The notes beneath the pieces are model-generated. The model was not told where the DNA came from and did no database searches. It saw only the letters and a list, made by a program, of their open reading frames with translations. The position numbers and the translations under genes are program-made. Shown in pieces: positions 42,754 to 54,200 of a stretch of 64,000 nucleotides of DNA. Numbering within the stretch: position 1 is the first letter of the stretch; every line of letters begins with the position of its first letter. The stretch spans positions 620,001-684,000 of the forward strand of contig OZ025831.1 of assembly GCA_964019425.1 (NCBI GenBank), written 5' to 3'. This DNA is from Flectonema sp. DT1601 (Eukaryota; Euglenozoa; Diplonemea; Diplonemida; Diplonemidae).

Positions 42754-43898
42754 CTGCTGGTTTTTCATTGACGGCAAACTATTTATTAATACCGATGAGA
42801 GCAATCACACGTCTTATATCACACGCGAGATCAGCAGAAGTCCTGTTGTGGTAAATAAATAACTGTAATATGTCCCTAACCAATTGTCATCATTCATGTT
42901 GTTTGGTGTGTTTTTATTTTAAAAAATTAATTTTCCGATTGCGGAACAATTCATTGCTGATTAGCTACATCATCTTTTGTTATGTTCCCAGTTGTTAGCA
43001 CCTCCTTTTCCTATGTTTGGATTTCCCTAGCCTTAATTTAACTATTATTTTATTATTATCACTGCTTTCAAGTTCTTTTCCTGTAAAATTGGGATCGGGC
43101 TGTGCACATCCTACTTTTTTATTTTTTTTTGGTTAAAATCAGTATTTTTAGTTTAGTTTTTATTTTGTTTTGTTTTGTTTCTTCTTATAATCATACTATC
43201 GGTATTCATGGAGGGTAGTTAGAGGCTTGCTTTGACTGATTGGAGGCTTTGAAACAAATAAATTAGGAGACATTAACTTCGGTAGTTGCTTAGTTTTGGT
43301 CTTCTTTGTGCGTTGTATTATGCTGTGTGTTTGGTTGTGCGTTTTCTTTTTTTTTTTTAAAATTCTGTTTCGCTATTGTTGTTGTTGCTGTGTGATGCTC
43401 ATTCATTAACTTCCTACTGTTGTCATTTTATGTTATGTTTTTTTTTCTTTTTTTTTTTTTTTCTGACTCAAGGTTTTTACTGATACTAACTTGAAAGCTT
43501 GTTTCTCTAACTTCATTGACCGTGTTTTCGGCTTTTATGAGTTTAGCTTTTATGATAAGTAACAAATCGACTTGAGATAAGAATAAAATTATATTTCTCC
43601 ACCTCCATTCCCTTCTTTCGTATATATTTCCATTATTATTCTACACGGAAAAAATATATATATAAATAAATGAATCAGAGCAACAGCTTCAAGAAGATTC
43701 TTTTCGATACTTCTTCTTCAGTCTAATCTGTAGTTTGTATCTAGTTGGCTGGTGAGACTGATATGTTACTTCGCAGAGTAGCATTCTTTCTGTCTTCGTT
43801 ATTTCTGGGATACTGCGTATTCATTAGAAGGTTAGTAAATTATGAGAGGTAATGAGTGTTTATAATTACTTCAAACAGGTGGTTTAAATTTGTTATAA
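42754..43898. other. 1.1-kb intergenic
   Basis: AT-rich spacer with T-runs (about 43448-43461) and no convincing gene. ATG 43764 opens a short hydrophobic frame that, joined across a possible GTTAGT (43834) to CAG (43878) intron, is out of frame with the protease. The CAG at 43876-43878 lies 20 nt before the protease ATG. Confidence 0.45.
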
Positions 43899-45092
43899 AT
43901 GAGGTCAACTTTCTTGTGTCTGTTCTCGTTGATGGGAGCGGGTAGCGCTGCGTACTTGACGGCACCAACTGGTAAGGTTATTGATGGTGAATATATTATT
44001 TTAATGACAAAAAACTCAACCGCTACTCACCATGAGCAGGTGTTTACCGAGACCAAGGGAATCCGAAAATTCTCAATTGGTGACAGCTACAAGGCAATTC
44101 ATGCGAAGCTCAACGGTGAGCAACTTGACTGGTTGAGACACCACAAGGCTGTTGAATTAATTGAACACAATCAGATTGTTACTACCGCTGAAAGTAATCA
44201 AATGTTAAGAAAGTTGTCTTGTCCAAACATTCAAAATGAACCTCTCTCGTGGGGTCAGAAGAGAACTACTACTTCATCTCCTGAGGATGTTATCGCTGCC
44301 TTTGCTCATGACAGTAATTGGGGAACTGGTGTTGATGCGTACGTCGTAGACACTGGTGTGAGATGTTCTCACACGGAGTTTACAGGAAGATGTATTTGGG
44401 GAACAAACACTGCTGGAGGTAGTAACACTGATGTCAACGGACACGGAACCCATTGCGCCGGAACTGTCGCTGGATCCACCTACGGACTCGCAAAGAGTGC
44501 GACCATTATCGCAGTTAAGGTTTTGGGTGACAGCGGATCAGGTTCTACTGCTGGTGTCATTGCTGGTGTTGAGTTTGTTGCTACCAACTCCAAGTCGAGA
44601 GGTAGACCATCTGTTGCTAACATGTCTCTTGGAGGTGGGTACTCTGCTGCATCAAACAATGCTGTCGATGCTGCAGTAAAGGAAGGAATCAGTTTCGCTG
44701 TCTCTGCTGGAAATGACAACAAGGACGCCTGCGGTAACAGTCCTGCCTCTGCCTCTGATTGCGTGACCGTTGGGTCTACTGCTCTGGAGTCTCAGGGAAA
44801 CACTCCAATTGATGGAAGATCATCATTCTCTAACTACGGTACTTGTGTTGATATCTTCGCTCCAGGGTCTTCAATTATTGCAGCGTACGCTACAAGTGAT
44901 ACCGCGTTCGCCACCCTCTCAGGAACGTCAATGGCTGCCCCGCATGTTGCTGGCGCTATGGCTATCTTTTTAACTGAAGGAGAGCGTACCCCAGCTGAAA
45001 TCAAACAGTCACTGGACTCCATGGCTGCTGATAATCTTGTGAGAAATGCTGGTCCAGGATCACCAAATAAGTTCCTTCACGTTCAGTGCTAG
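43899..45092 (+). CDS. proteinase K-like secreted subtilase (S8)
   Basis: 397-residue preproenzyme. Signal peptide (STFLCLFSLMGAGSAAYL), an I9-type inhibitory propeptide (about 28-98: GEYIILMTK ... VELIEHNQIV), then the S8A catalytic domain. The triad is complete: Asp151 in VVDTGV, His182 in NGHGTHCAG, Ser344 in SGTSMAAPH, with oxyanion Asn272 in SAGNDN. The order and spacing match the proteinase K subfamily of endopeptidases. The mature enzyme has paired cysteines (C156, C164, C278, C288, C316, C397) suited to secretion or a lysosomal/food vacuole. Codons are biased as in highly expressed genes. Likely a digestive hydrolase; it sits among surface-protein genes. Confidence 0.95.
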   Translation: MRSTFLCLFSLMGAGSAAYLTAPTGKVIDGEYIILMTKNSTATHHEQVFTETKGIRKFSIGDSYKAIHAKLNGEQLDWLRHHKAVELIEHNQIVTTAESNQMLRKLSCPNIQNEPLSWGQKRTTTSSPEDVIAAFAHDSNWGTGVDAYVVDTGVRCSHTEFTGRCIWGTNTAGGSNTDVNGHGTHCAGTVAGSTYGLAKSATIIAVKVLGDSGSGSTAGVIAGVEFVATNSKSRGRPSVANMSLGGGYSAASNNAVDAAVKEGISFAVSAGNDNKDACGNSPASASDCVTVGSTALESQGNTPIDGRSSFSNYGTCVDIFAPGSSIIAAYATSDTAFATLSGTSMAAPHVAGAMAIFLTEGERTPAEIKQSLDSMAADNLVRNAGPGSPNKFLHVQC

Positions 45093-45485
45093 GAATAACT
45101 AAATTCAAACCACGACATGACTTTTAATACTTTTGTTAACTATCCAACTCCCTCAAAAAACCACTATTTCTTTGCTAAATCTTCTTTATAAGGTACCCGT
45201 GTGATTGCTTTGAATGTCAGTGCTATTTTATTTCATGTTTTTTCTCGCGTACAACGTGTGTGACGAGCCAGTCGTTTCAAAAGGCACGACGGAAATATTT
45301 GTTGCTCTCTTTTTTTGCATAACAGCTATTGCTGTCATGCATAGATACAGCGCGAATCTAGCTTTACACTATTTTCATGTGGCTCCACTGTGACAGCACT
45401 CTCTGTTGTTTTTTTTTTATTGTGTTTTTATGTTGTTGTTTTGATTAATTACTTTTTTATAAACGTCAGTTTACTCACAGCGAAT
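45093..45485. other. intergenic
   Basis: Spacer with no gene seen. It ends in GTTTACTCACAG at 45480, 5 nt before the next ATG. Confidence 0.5.
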
Positions 45486-48400
45486 ATGGCTTCGCGTAGT
45501 TTGATAATCTTTCTTTTGATATCGACAGTCAGGTGTCAATTCCCAACACCAACAGGACCGGTGATCCCAGATGATATTATCGTACCTGAAGAAAACACGT
45601 GTCTCACTTCTGAGATCACTCCAATACAAAGAGGGCCGGACTTTGTTGGAAGCGGAGGTGAAATAATTCGAAATGGTTTCATAAATTCATTTAAACCCCC
45701 GACATGGGGACCAGAATGGCTCTTCCTTAGATTTGATTATCAATTAACACCATTAATGAAAGGATTTACTTATAACATCTCACTCGATATAAAGTCTGTA
45801 AGACCACTGTCTATGACAAACCCATCTATAACACAAGCAAAGCTAATGCTGTGGAAGTTAAAACAAGCACAGGATTACACAAAAACTTTTCTGTGGCCAG
45901 TTGACTGGGCAGATCAATACCCAGATCAGTTTTATTTTAATGGAGCTGTAGATATGTTGATCACACCCTCAAGTGATGGTTACATTTCATTATCGATATC
46001 TTTTGATATGCCTGAAGGTCAGCCAAAACCGATTTCTTCAATTTGGATTTGGATAACATTTTCTGAAGGTGCTGGTGACAATGGTGATGTGTACTATGTT
46101 AGGAATAGCTGTTTTAAAAGGATGTCACAAAATAAAACTGCTCCTCCGATGTTGAGATCGTTTGATGAGAAGTTTATACCAATTGCTCATACTCCCCCAA
46201 CTCCATCAGAGCTGACAACACAAACAAACTGTCCTTGGGATGAAGTGGGTCTTCAAACTTGGGAGAGTATAGTTGGTCAAAATACTGGAACGATCCTTCT
46301 CCCTACTAATACAAAAGTACTGGTTGGATCAAACTCATTCACAGTAAATGCGAAATACACTAAGATTACAATACCTGCTAGCAGTGAGCTGATATTTAAA
46401 GATGAAGCCATCAACCTAACAATTCAATCACTGGTGGTAAATGGAAAATTTAGAATTGGAAGCGCCACATGCAGAGTTCAGGGTGAAATTAAAATCACTC
46501 TTTGGGGCTATAAAAATGATCCAGATACAAACCTTGATGGTTATGGTAGTAAGGGAATAGCAGTTTTTGGTGATAATTCTGTGATTGAAATCTTTGGAAG
46601 AAGATATTTTCCGTCGTGGACAAGATTATCGAGAATAGGCAGATCAGGTGATGACAGAGTCTACTTACAGGATAATGTCAATTGGCTACCTGGTCAAGAA
46701 GTTATGTTAACAACAACTGTTGCTGATGATACTGATCTCGAGTTCCCTAATCAAAATGAAGTCCTCACAATAAAAAGTGTCGATGGCTCTATCGTTCAGT
46801 TTAATGAACATCTTCAACATGATCACTTTGCTGGTACAGAATATCAGGGAGAAGCAACCCTCCTTACAAGGAATATTAAAATAGAAGGAGAGCCTTCATC
46901 TGACGGATATGGAGGTCACATCATCATCGCTGGACCAAATGCTGAAGGAAGAATAGCAGGTGTTGCACTTCGTTTTGTTGGACAGACTAACGTCATGGGA
47001 AGATATCCTCTTCACTTTCACTTAATTGGTAATAGTCCAAATTCATATTTTAGTGATAATGTTATCCGTGACACGTACTTTAGGTGTGTTGTGATTCACG
47101 GTACTCACTACAGTACAGTTACTCAAAACGTTGCTTTCAACGCGACTGGAAGTTGTTTTTATATTGAAGACGGTATTGAAGAAAATAACACAATATCACA
47201 CAACTTAGCAGCATACGTTCATGTTATCGGAAATCCAGCATCTGGTGGAACCCAAGGTGGTCAGAGAATAGTTGAAGATCAACCTGCTAGAGGTTTAGGT
47301 AGTGGAGAGAGATCTCAGCCAGCTGATTCTTCAGCGGCAGGATTTTATTTTAGCAATGCATACAATAAGATTATGGGAAATACTGCTTCAGGTGGTTGGT
47401 CAGGATTTTCCTTTCCGGGTCTCGAACGTCCAATCGGAGAGTTTCGCAACGAACCTTTTGAACCACGAGTTCGTCCTTTACTCGAATGGAATGGAAACAC
47501 TGCTCACAGTAGTGGATCTTATTGGGATTCTGGTTCCTGTATTTATGTTGGAGCTTCTTTGTCTTATCAAGGAAATCAACTCGTTTATGACAGCGGTAGA
47601 TTCAGTAGAAACACCAGAAATACAGCTAACCCTAACATACCTGGATGGCAGGGAACTCCCCTGTTTATGACTTTTAATAACACTCGTTTACACTTATGTA
47701 ATCGTGGTTTACTACATTGGGGAGCTAGAGTTGAGGTAAATCTGTTAGAAGCACATGACATTAGAAGAGCCGCAACATTATTTGGAGAAGCGTGGTTGCA
47801 TGATTCATTAATTGAGGGAGCTTCAAGTAACGAAGCAGCTGGTTATAAAGAAATACAACGTGATGGATTTCAATTCTACGACGTTGCTGTAAAATCTGTC
47901 GTCACTGACGTTGAATTCCGCAACTATCAACGTGGAACTACTACATGTTATTCTGGTGGAAATCCCGGAGACCCTAAGCGAATTAGACCAGATTCTTGGT
48001 GTGGACCTGATGTTCTTACTCAAGGAGCTTTTATACACTCTCATGATGTTGTTATGTTTACAGGTCTTTATCATAGTGATGTATTTAAACCTCAATGGAT
48101 ATCGGCCACGAATAACATTCGATATGTTAATGTTGATACTGATCATTTAATTGGTTTCAAAAAAACTGAATCTGGAGCATCTCGGATGTTTAATTTCATG
48201 GATTTCGACGGTTCTGCCACGCTAATGGGATCGGCGACTATCGTTGGGTCGGATTTGAACTGGTGGGAAATCTGCAGCGACTGCACATTTCATGCGACTT
48301 GGCAGGTGTGGACGTGTCCCAGAGATGTACCACACCCTCATGAGATCAGAACAATCGCTCAGATATCTGCATGGACGCCTTATATAGACGCCGCTAATGG

Positions 48401-50246
48401 TGGAATGAAAGAAGGACTTAGCGTGTGTGAAGAAGCAGTAAGAGGAAGCACAGACTGGTCTAACTGCGACGTCGGTTACGTCGCTCACTGGGGCCACGGT
48501 CCAGACTACGGTGATGAAAAGCGTCTGACTAAGATTACACAAAATGAAGGAATTACTGGTCCAACTGGTACTGGTGGATGGTTTATTTGGATTGATGCAG
48601 GCTCACCAGCGGTGATGTTTTACAAACCAGCTCAAGTATCTGGAGGATCAACACTTAGAATTGCTATGAATTATCCTTCAAATACTCGTTTTAATATTTA
48701 CGCTTTCAACAGATACAGAACAACTTGGAATCAAAATTTCACTGAGGTAACGAGTGTCTCTGAAACAGACCGAGCCCCGCTAAGCACTTACTATTTCGAC
48801 GGTACTTCTCTCTTCTTACATATGAAGCTGCCTGACCGTCTCGATCAGGAAATTGGTGCTGAGGAAGGCGGGAAATTCGAGCGTGGCGGTATCTTCATCT
48901 ACGACATTATCTATTCTTGGGTTATCGCTGTTGAGGCTGACTGTCCTCAAGACCAATATGGGTTTTGTATGGTAAAGCCTATCGAGAGAATTCCTCCGTG
49001 GGATGATACTTGTCCGCAGGTAACACCAGTTCCGACTGCTGTCCCAACTGCGCTTCCGACAACAACGCCAACCGCAGTTCCAACTGCGACAGCGGCACCA
49101 ACCCCAACTGCAATTCCAACAACAACTCCGATTGCAACACCAACTGCTGTTCAAACAGCGCTTCCCACAGCGACCCCAACTACAGTTTCCGCCGCTCCGA
49201 CAGCAAATCCGACGGCTGTTCCAACTACTCCAACTGCACCCCGAACTGCTGTTCCAACAGCGGTATCAACTGTAGTGCCAACAACTGCAGCTCCAACTGC
49301 CGTTCCAACAGCGCTTCCCACAGCGGCACCAACAGCGACTCCGACTGCTGTTCTGACAGCAGCACCGACTGCAGCGCCAACAGCAGCACCGGCAACTACT
49401 ACCAGTGTTACCAGTGTCACTCCAACAGCAATACCAACGCCAACTCCAACAGCAACCCCAGCTACACTTCCGACACCCACGCCTACTACGAATCCTACGA
49501 CTGTGCCCACACTGATACCAACATCTTCACCGACTGCTGTTCCAATCACAACCAGTCCAACTCCACCAACACCAATTCCGACTGTAACACCTGGGGCAAC
49601 GAACGTTCCTACTGGTGAGCCAACTGCAGTGCCAGCTACCGATGTTCCTACAGACTTTCCAACAACAATCCCAACAACTGATCTTGAAATCTCTCTCACA
49701 AATATACCAAGTACTGCACCAGGTGTTGTGAGTACTGAATTCCCAACAACAATACCACCGACGATAGTGCCGACGCCACTTCCGTCAAGAAGAACGTACT
49801 CGCCTCCTACGGAAGTTCTACCAACTGCTCTTCCATCGGAGGCTACATACTCGCCGTCTGTTGTTGTTTGTGGAGGAATGACTTGTGAAGTACTGAGTAG
49901 TGAATGTCGTCGTGTAGTTTGTGTTACTAATCAGTGCTCTGAAGATGATGAACCCAACGGTACTGTCTGTGGGAGTGGACAATGTCATCGAGGTGTGTGT
50001 GCAGCAACAGATGATAACACTGATGATGATGATTCAATACATTGGTGGGTTTGGTTAGTAATATCACTACTCTTCATCTGTTTGATAATAGCACTCGTAC
50101 TTTACTGCAGGAACAAAAGTAAAGATTCGATTGGTCTTGATGAGTTTCTCGATACTATTCCTCCAGAACAATTCATTCCAATGAAAGAATACCCTAGTCG
50201 TAGAGATATAGAAACACGTGGTGGTCATCCTAATATTCAAGTATAG
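45486..50246 (+). CDS. CEMIP/G8-domain-like ectoprotein with mucin stalk
   Basis: 1586 residues starting at MASRSLIIFLLISTVRCQFP, a signal peptide. About 270-345 fits a G8 domain (beta repeats: KVLVGSNSFTVNAKY, LIFKDEAINLTIQSLVVNG), followed by a parallel beta-helix (PbH1) region with the hallmark GRYPLHFHLIGNSP (about 505-518), as in CEMIP/TMEM2 hyaluronan-processing proteins and fibrocystin. Residues about 1177-1460 are a mucin-like repeat of Pro/Thr/Ala (PTAVPTA type). A Cys-rich module (CGGMTCEVLSSECRR ... CGSGQCHRGVCA) follows, then a transmembrane helix HWWVWLVISLLFICLIIALV (about 1519-1538) and a 45-residue tail (FLDTIPPEQF). Likely an extracellular polysaccharide-binding or degrading protein anchored at the surface; catalysis is inferred from family only. 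Confidence 0.9.
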   Translation: MASRSLIIFLLISTVRCQFPTPTGPVIPDDIIVPEENTCLTSEITPIQRGPDFVGSGGEIIRNGFINSFKPPTWGPEWLFLRFDYQLTPLMKGFTYNISLDIKSVRPLSMTNPSITQAKLMLWKLKQAQDYTKTFLWPVDWADQYPDQFYFNGAVDMLITPSSDGYISLSISFDMPEGQPKPISSIWIWITFSEGAGDNGDVYYVRNSCFKRMSQNKTAPPMLRSFDEKFIPIAHTPPTPSELTTQTNCPWDEVGLQTWESIVGQNTGTILLPTNTKVLVGSNSFTVNAKYTKITIPASSELIFKDEAINLTIQSLVVNGKFRIGSATCRVQGEIKITLWGYKNDPDTNLDGYGSKGIAVFGDNSVIEIFGRRYFPSWTRLSRIGRSGDDRVYLQDNVNWLPGQEVMLTTTVADDTDLEFPNQNEVLTIKSVDGSIVQFNEHLQHDHFAGTEYQGEATLLTRNIKIEGEPSSDGYGGHIIIAGPNAEGRIAGVALRFVGQTNVMGRYPLHFHLIGNSPNSYFSDNVIRDTYFRCVVIHGTHYSTVTQNVAFNATGSCFYIEDGIEENNTISHNLAAYVHVIGNPASGGTQGGQRIVEDQPARGLGSGERSQPADSSAAGFYFSNAYNKIMGNTASGGWSGFSFPGLERPIGEFRNEPFEPRVRPLLEWNGNTAHSSGSYWDSGSCIYVGASLSYQGNQLVYDSGRFSRNTRNTANPNIPGWQGTPLFMTFNNTRLHLCNRGLLHWGARVEVNLLEAHDIRRAATLFGEAWLHDSLIEGASSNEAAGYKEIQRDGFQFYDVAVKSVVTDVEFRNYQRGTTTCYSGGNPGDPKRIRPDSWCGPDVLTQGAFIHSHDVVMFTGLYHSDVFKPQWISATNNIRYVNVDTDHLIGFKKTESGASRMFNFMDFDGSATLMGSATIVGSDLNWWEICSDCTFHATWQVWTCPRDVPHPHEIRTIAQISAWTPYIDAANGGMKEGLSVCEEAVRGSTDWSNCDVGYVAHWGHGPDYGDEKRLTKITQNEGITGPTGTGGWFIWIDAGSPAVMFYKPAQVSGGSTLRIAMNYPSNTRFNIYAFNRYRTTWNQNFTEVTSVSETDRAPLSTYYFDGTSLFLHMKLPDRLDQEIGAEEGGKFERGGIFIYDIIYSWVIAVEADCPQDQYGFCMVKPIERIPPWDDTCPQVTPVPTAVPTALPTTTPTAVPTATAAPTPTAIPTTTPIATPTAVQTALPTATPTTVSAAPTANPTAVPTTPTAPRTAVPTAVSTVVPTTAAPTAVPTALPTAAPTATPTAVLTAAPTAAPTAAPATTTSVTSVTPTAIPTPTPTATPATLPTPTPTTNPTTVPTLIPTSSPTAVPITTSPTPPTPIPTVTPGATNVPTGEPTAVPATDVPTDFPTTIPTTDLEISLTNIPSTAPGVVSTEFPTTIPPTIVPTPLPSRRTYSPPTEVLPTALPSEATYSPSVVVCGGMTCEVLSSECRRVVCVTNQCSEDDEPNGTVCGSGQCHRGVCAATDDNTDDDDSIHWWVWLVISLLFICLIIALVLYCRNKSKDSIGLDEFLDTIPPEQFIPMKEYPSRRDIETRGGHPNIQV
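49015..49660 (+). repeat. coding minisatellite for Pro/Thr/Ala stalk
   Basis: Degenerate tandem repeat of CC-x-ACTGC-type hexamer/nonamer units inside the CEMIP-like gene, encoding PTAVPTALPT-like peptide. Units differ in silent positions, so this is an old or conversion-mixed repeat rather than a fresh expansion. Confidence 0.8.
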
Positions 50247-51292
50247 GTATAACGACAAGCATCCTCTGGTTTGCTTAGCATGTCGCGTGCAATCTTTGCT
50301 TTACTTCTGAATTTGAAAGCTTTTTCTTTTTTTAAAGTAGCGAACCTCATATAAAAAATAATTCAAGAACACTCATATATATTCATTCCTCTCCTTTTAT
50401 TTAAAAAAAAAAAAGTTTTTTTTTTTTTGTTCGTTGTGAAACAATCACGTCGTTCAATACAAATATGCAATACAAGTGGTGCGCTGAAGCACCTGAACAA
50501 TTAGCTTCCTCTCTTATCATTTACCTTTTCGCATCCAAGAATTACCCTTTGGGTGGAATTTATTTTATTTTTTTTTCTTTTATTGATTCATCTGTGAGAG
50601 GACTAGTGTAACTTTCATAGGGTTGATGACCTCCACGTCCCCTTATCTAACCGAAATGGTTTATAATGAACCCTCTCGTAGTGAACTTCAATAAGAATCG
50701 AAACGTTGGTAAAATTGAACTTTTTTTAAATCTCTTTTCGCTCTCCAATTATTCTTTTATGTTAAAACCCGACAAGGTAGAGACATAGGGGCTACAGAAA
50801 GTTCTACTGGTCTAGATAGCCGTGTCGAAACTAACAAAATAATCCCCCCCCAAGATTAGGTTCAATGTACCTCCGCAGTATTGGGATCCCCCGAAGAGCT
50901 CGGCGGCATGTTGGGCTCGCTAATTAACTAAACCGTGTCTCGATAAGTGATGTATCGGTATTCCCTCTCAAGATATCCGCAGTAGTATTTTTTTCATGTA
51001 GCGGTCTCACATCAATTTTTTTTTTTTTTTTTATTTATTGTATTTAAAATTTTTACATCACTAGCTTGCTTTGAATAGTAGCTTTAGTTAAAAAGGGGCT
51101 TTTATTTATTTTTTTTTTTTGCCTCATTTCCTGTCTATCTCTCACAATGATGATCTTATTTTGAAACGTGAATTCCAATTTCGATTAATTTGTGTCTCCT
51201 AGTGGTGGCTGAATTGAATTATTTATAATTACCTCCTTTTCAAATAGCCACCAACCTAATAAAATTAATATGATACTCCAATATATTTAGTA
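50247..51292. other. 1-kb intergenic
   Basis: A-run and T-run pair at 50403-50428, further T-runs near 51016-51032 and 51107-51120. The part 50760-51000 is homopolymer-poor but holds no gene I can defend. CCAATATATTTAG ending at 51290 lies 2 nt before the next ATG. Confidence 0.45.
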
Positions 51293-54200
51293 ATGGTTGT
51301 TCACGTCATAATCATAGCAGCGTTGGTTGGGTTTGCAACTGAATGGGAGAGAGTTCCAAAAACAGGAACACCTCCAGACCCACGTCAAAGAAGTGCACTT
51401 CACCTAAATAATGGAAAACTATGTCTTATTGGTGGAAGGTCACACGGAAGTAATTTTGCAGACATGTGGGTGTTTGATTTAAATGGAATGTACTGGGAAA
51501 AGATTCCAAGTGGAAATCACGAACCAAGAGACAGTCCTGCGACGTGGATCGATGAAGTAGGAGACTTACATGTGTTCAGTGGTAATGATATTAATGCTGG
51601 ACTCAAAGATGATCATATTATATTCGATGGAAAGTTATCATATTGGAAGACTGCGGTCATTGAAACGATACCTCCTCCAAGATGGGAAGCAGCAATATGC
51701 ACAGTTGAAAAAGATAATACTTTTTTATTTGGAGGTAAGGGAGTCACTTCATTTCTTAACGATCTGTGGAGGTACTCAAACAGGAATGGATGGGAACTAA
51801 TCACTCAAATAAACCCTCCTCCACCCCGACGTGGAGCTGTTGCTGCGTACGATTCAAATTCAAAGAAAGTTTATATTGTTGGTGGTCTTCTTGAAGGGGT
51901 GCATAAATACGATTCTAATATCTGGTTTTTTAACGTATCGACAACCACTTCAATTACTTGGGAATCACAAATTGTTCCTGACGTTGCAATGAGAGAAGGA
52001 CATAGTGCTGTTATATCGAAATCTATTTTATATGTCATCTTTGGATGGGGTCTTCAGGGAAATGAAACAACTTCTGGCCTTCTAGGAAAGGTTCTCTGGT
52101 GTGACTTATCTAATATAAGTAAACCTGATTCTAAGGTTATTGTTAATGGCTTTGACTTGCCTCTTTCAATTCAATTTCGTGACTACGCAGCTGTTACTAT
52201 TTCTAATGGAGTTATTTATCTTTTTGGAGGATGGGGTTCTGATGCTTTAACAAATCAATTCATTTCTCTGTCTACTGTGAGTAGAAATATTACTGTAATT
52301 CACGACGGATACGTAACTCCTGTTTCCAGAGCTGAATTCGCATCTGCTACGCTGCGAGATAATATTGTTGTTCATGGTGGGATGCAAAGTCATGATACTA
52401 GACTCCGATCGGTAATTAAAGCATGTGGGCTTCTTTATCTTCATCATGATGCTTGGAGATTTCATATACCAACTCTCACTTGGTATCAAATCCAGCTGTC
52501 GTCTACTCCTTCTGGGAGGTATGTTTTTGTGCCGCTTTTTTCAAAAATTTAAAAAAAAAAAAACACCAAAACAACCACAGATATGGTCATAGTGCTATCA
52601 GACACTTGGGGAGAATATTCTTCTTTGGAGGGAGGGACTCAGAACGGGATTTTTCAGACGTTTACATCTTGAAATTGACTGACTTGAAACCTCTTATTGA
52701 AGAAGTTGATGGGCAACTTGCTTGGGAAAAAGTAAATATCCAAGACTCGAACCCACGCCCGAGGCATTTTCATGCCGCTGCTACACAAGATAGCAGACGG
52801 ATGATTGTGTGTGGGGGGATGTCGATTTCTGGGAAGAAGTTTGATGATGTCTGGAGCTTTGATTTAGTGACGTTAAAATGGACAGAATTAGAAAGACGAC
52901 TTCCAAAGATGATGGCCATGTTTTCTATTGAGTTTCTGAATCAAGATACTGACATCTTGACTGTTTTTGGAACACAGATTTCTGAAATAAACATCCGCAA
53001 CAAAACTCACCCGACAATAACCAGACAAAGTACATTCGGTGGAATAACAAATTATGGATTTGCTAAACTTAATAATAATTCTTTCATAGTAGTTGGCGGA
53101 GAGGAACACGCTGCTCTAATCAGAAAAACCACCATAACATCGGAAGAAACGATTGTGATATCAAAACAACTTACACGAAGATCAGGTCATAAAGTAATAC
53201 CTCATGGTAGTATCGTATACACGTATGCTGGGTATAATGCTCCCCCTAGAGCTGGTAAAAGTTTCACTCTAATGCATAATGATATTTGGAAACTTCCACT
53301 TTCAATACGTTTCTGTTCACCTGGTTGGTTTATAAAGGACAATAACTGTTTACCATGTCCTGCTGGATCATATTCAAGTGTATTTGAGTCTACAAACTGC
53401 ACATTATGTCCAGCGGGTACATACAATCCATTAGTTAGACAGAATGATAAAAGACATTGTATTCCTTGTCCTGTTAATTATTTTACTCAAAACCTCGGAT
53501 CGATAAAGTGCCTTCAGTGTAGTAGTCCAGGTGGTTGTCTTGCTGGAAGTACACGAGATGATGGTAGTCAACGAGTCTTTAATAGTTCATCAAAACTATT
53601 TATTCAACAACCAGATGGAGCTGATACTGATCGCAATCTCTTAAGAAAGGTTTGTAATCACAATATTGATAACAAAAATCAAATCAAATCAAAAAAAAAA
53701 AAAAAAAAAAAAAAACAGATTTCCATATTGACAACCGTCGCATTAATTGGATGCTTAGCATCGTTGGTTTCAATATTTTTATTATTCGAAAATTTCAGAT
53801 ATAAATTTACGAAATTTGATATTTTATTCGGATGTTCACATCATCAAATAACTGACACGTTTCAGAGACACTTAAAATCACCACAAGGAGGTTTGTTGAG
53901 TATTTGCGTTGTAGCAATTACCACAGTTGTAGTCGGGTTAATGTTATTCATATCAATAGAAACCTACTTGACTGAAGACATATTATTGTCACCTCACACT
54001 GGTGAGAAAATAACTTCTGACATTTCAGCTACTTTAGGCATAGTCACGACCTACTCATGTAGAAGTCTCTGTTCTTCAGTGAAATTTACTACAACTGGTA
54101 TTTTGTATACTGAACATAGCATTAGTTGTAGTGTTGTTAATAGTTCTGTGTGTGAATTGAAATGGAGTTGTACGGAATGTGAATTTGACGTTGCTACGAC

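Noticed and set aside
49151-49699. Antisense Val/Gly-rich and overlapping Asn/Ser-rich frames in the mucin stalk
   Set aside because: Produced by the Pro/Thr/Ala minisatellite read in other frames.
50740-50909. Minus-strand start MPPSSSGDPNTAE with possible intron
   Set aside because: It would be the only minus-strand host gene, the donor is GTACAT, and the spliced product is only about 33 residues.
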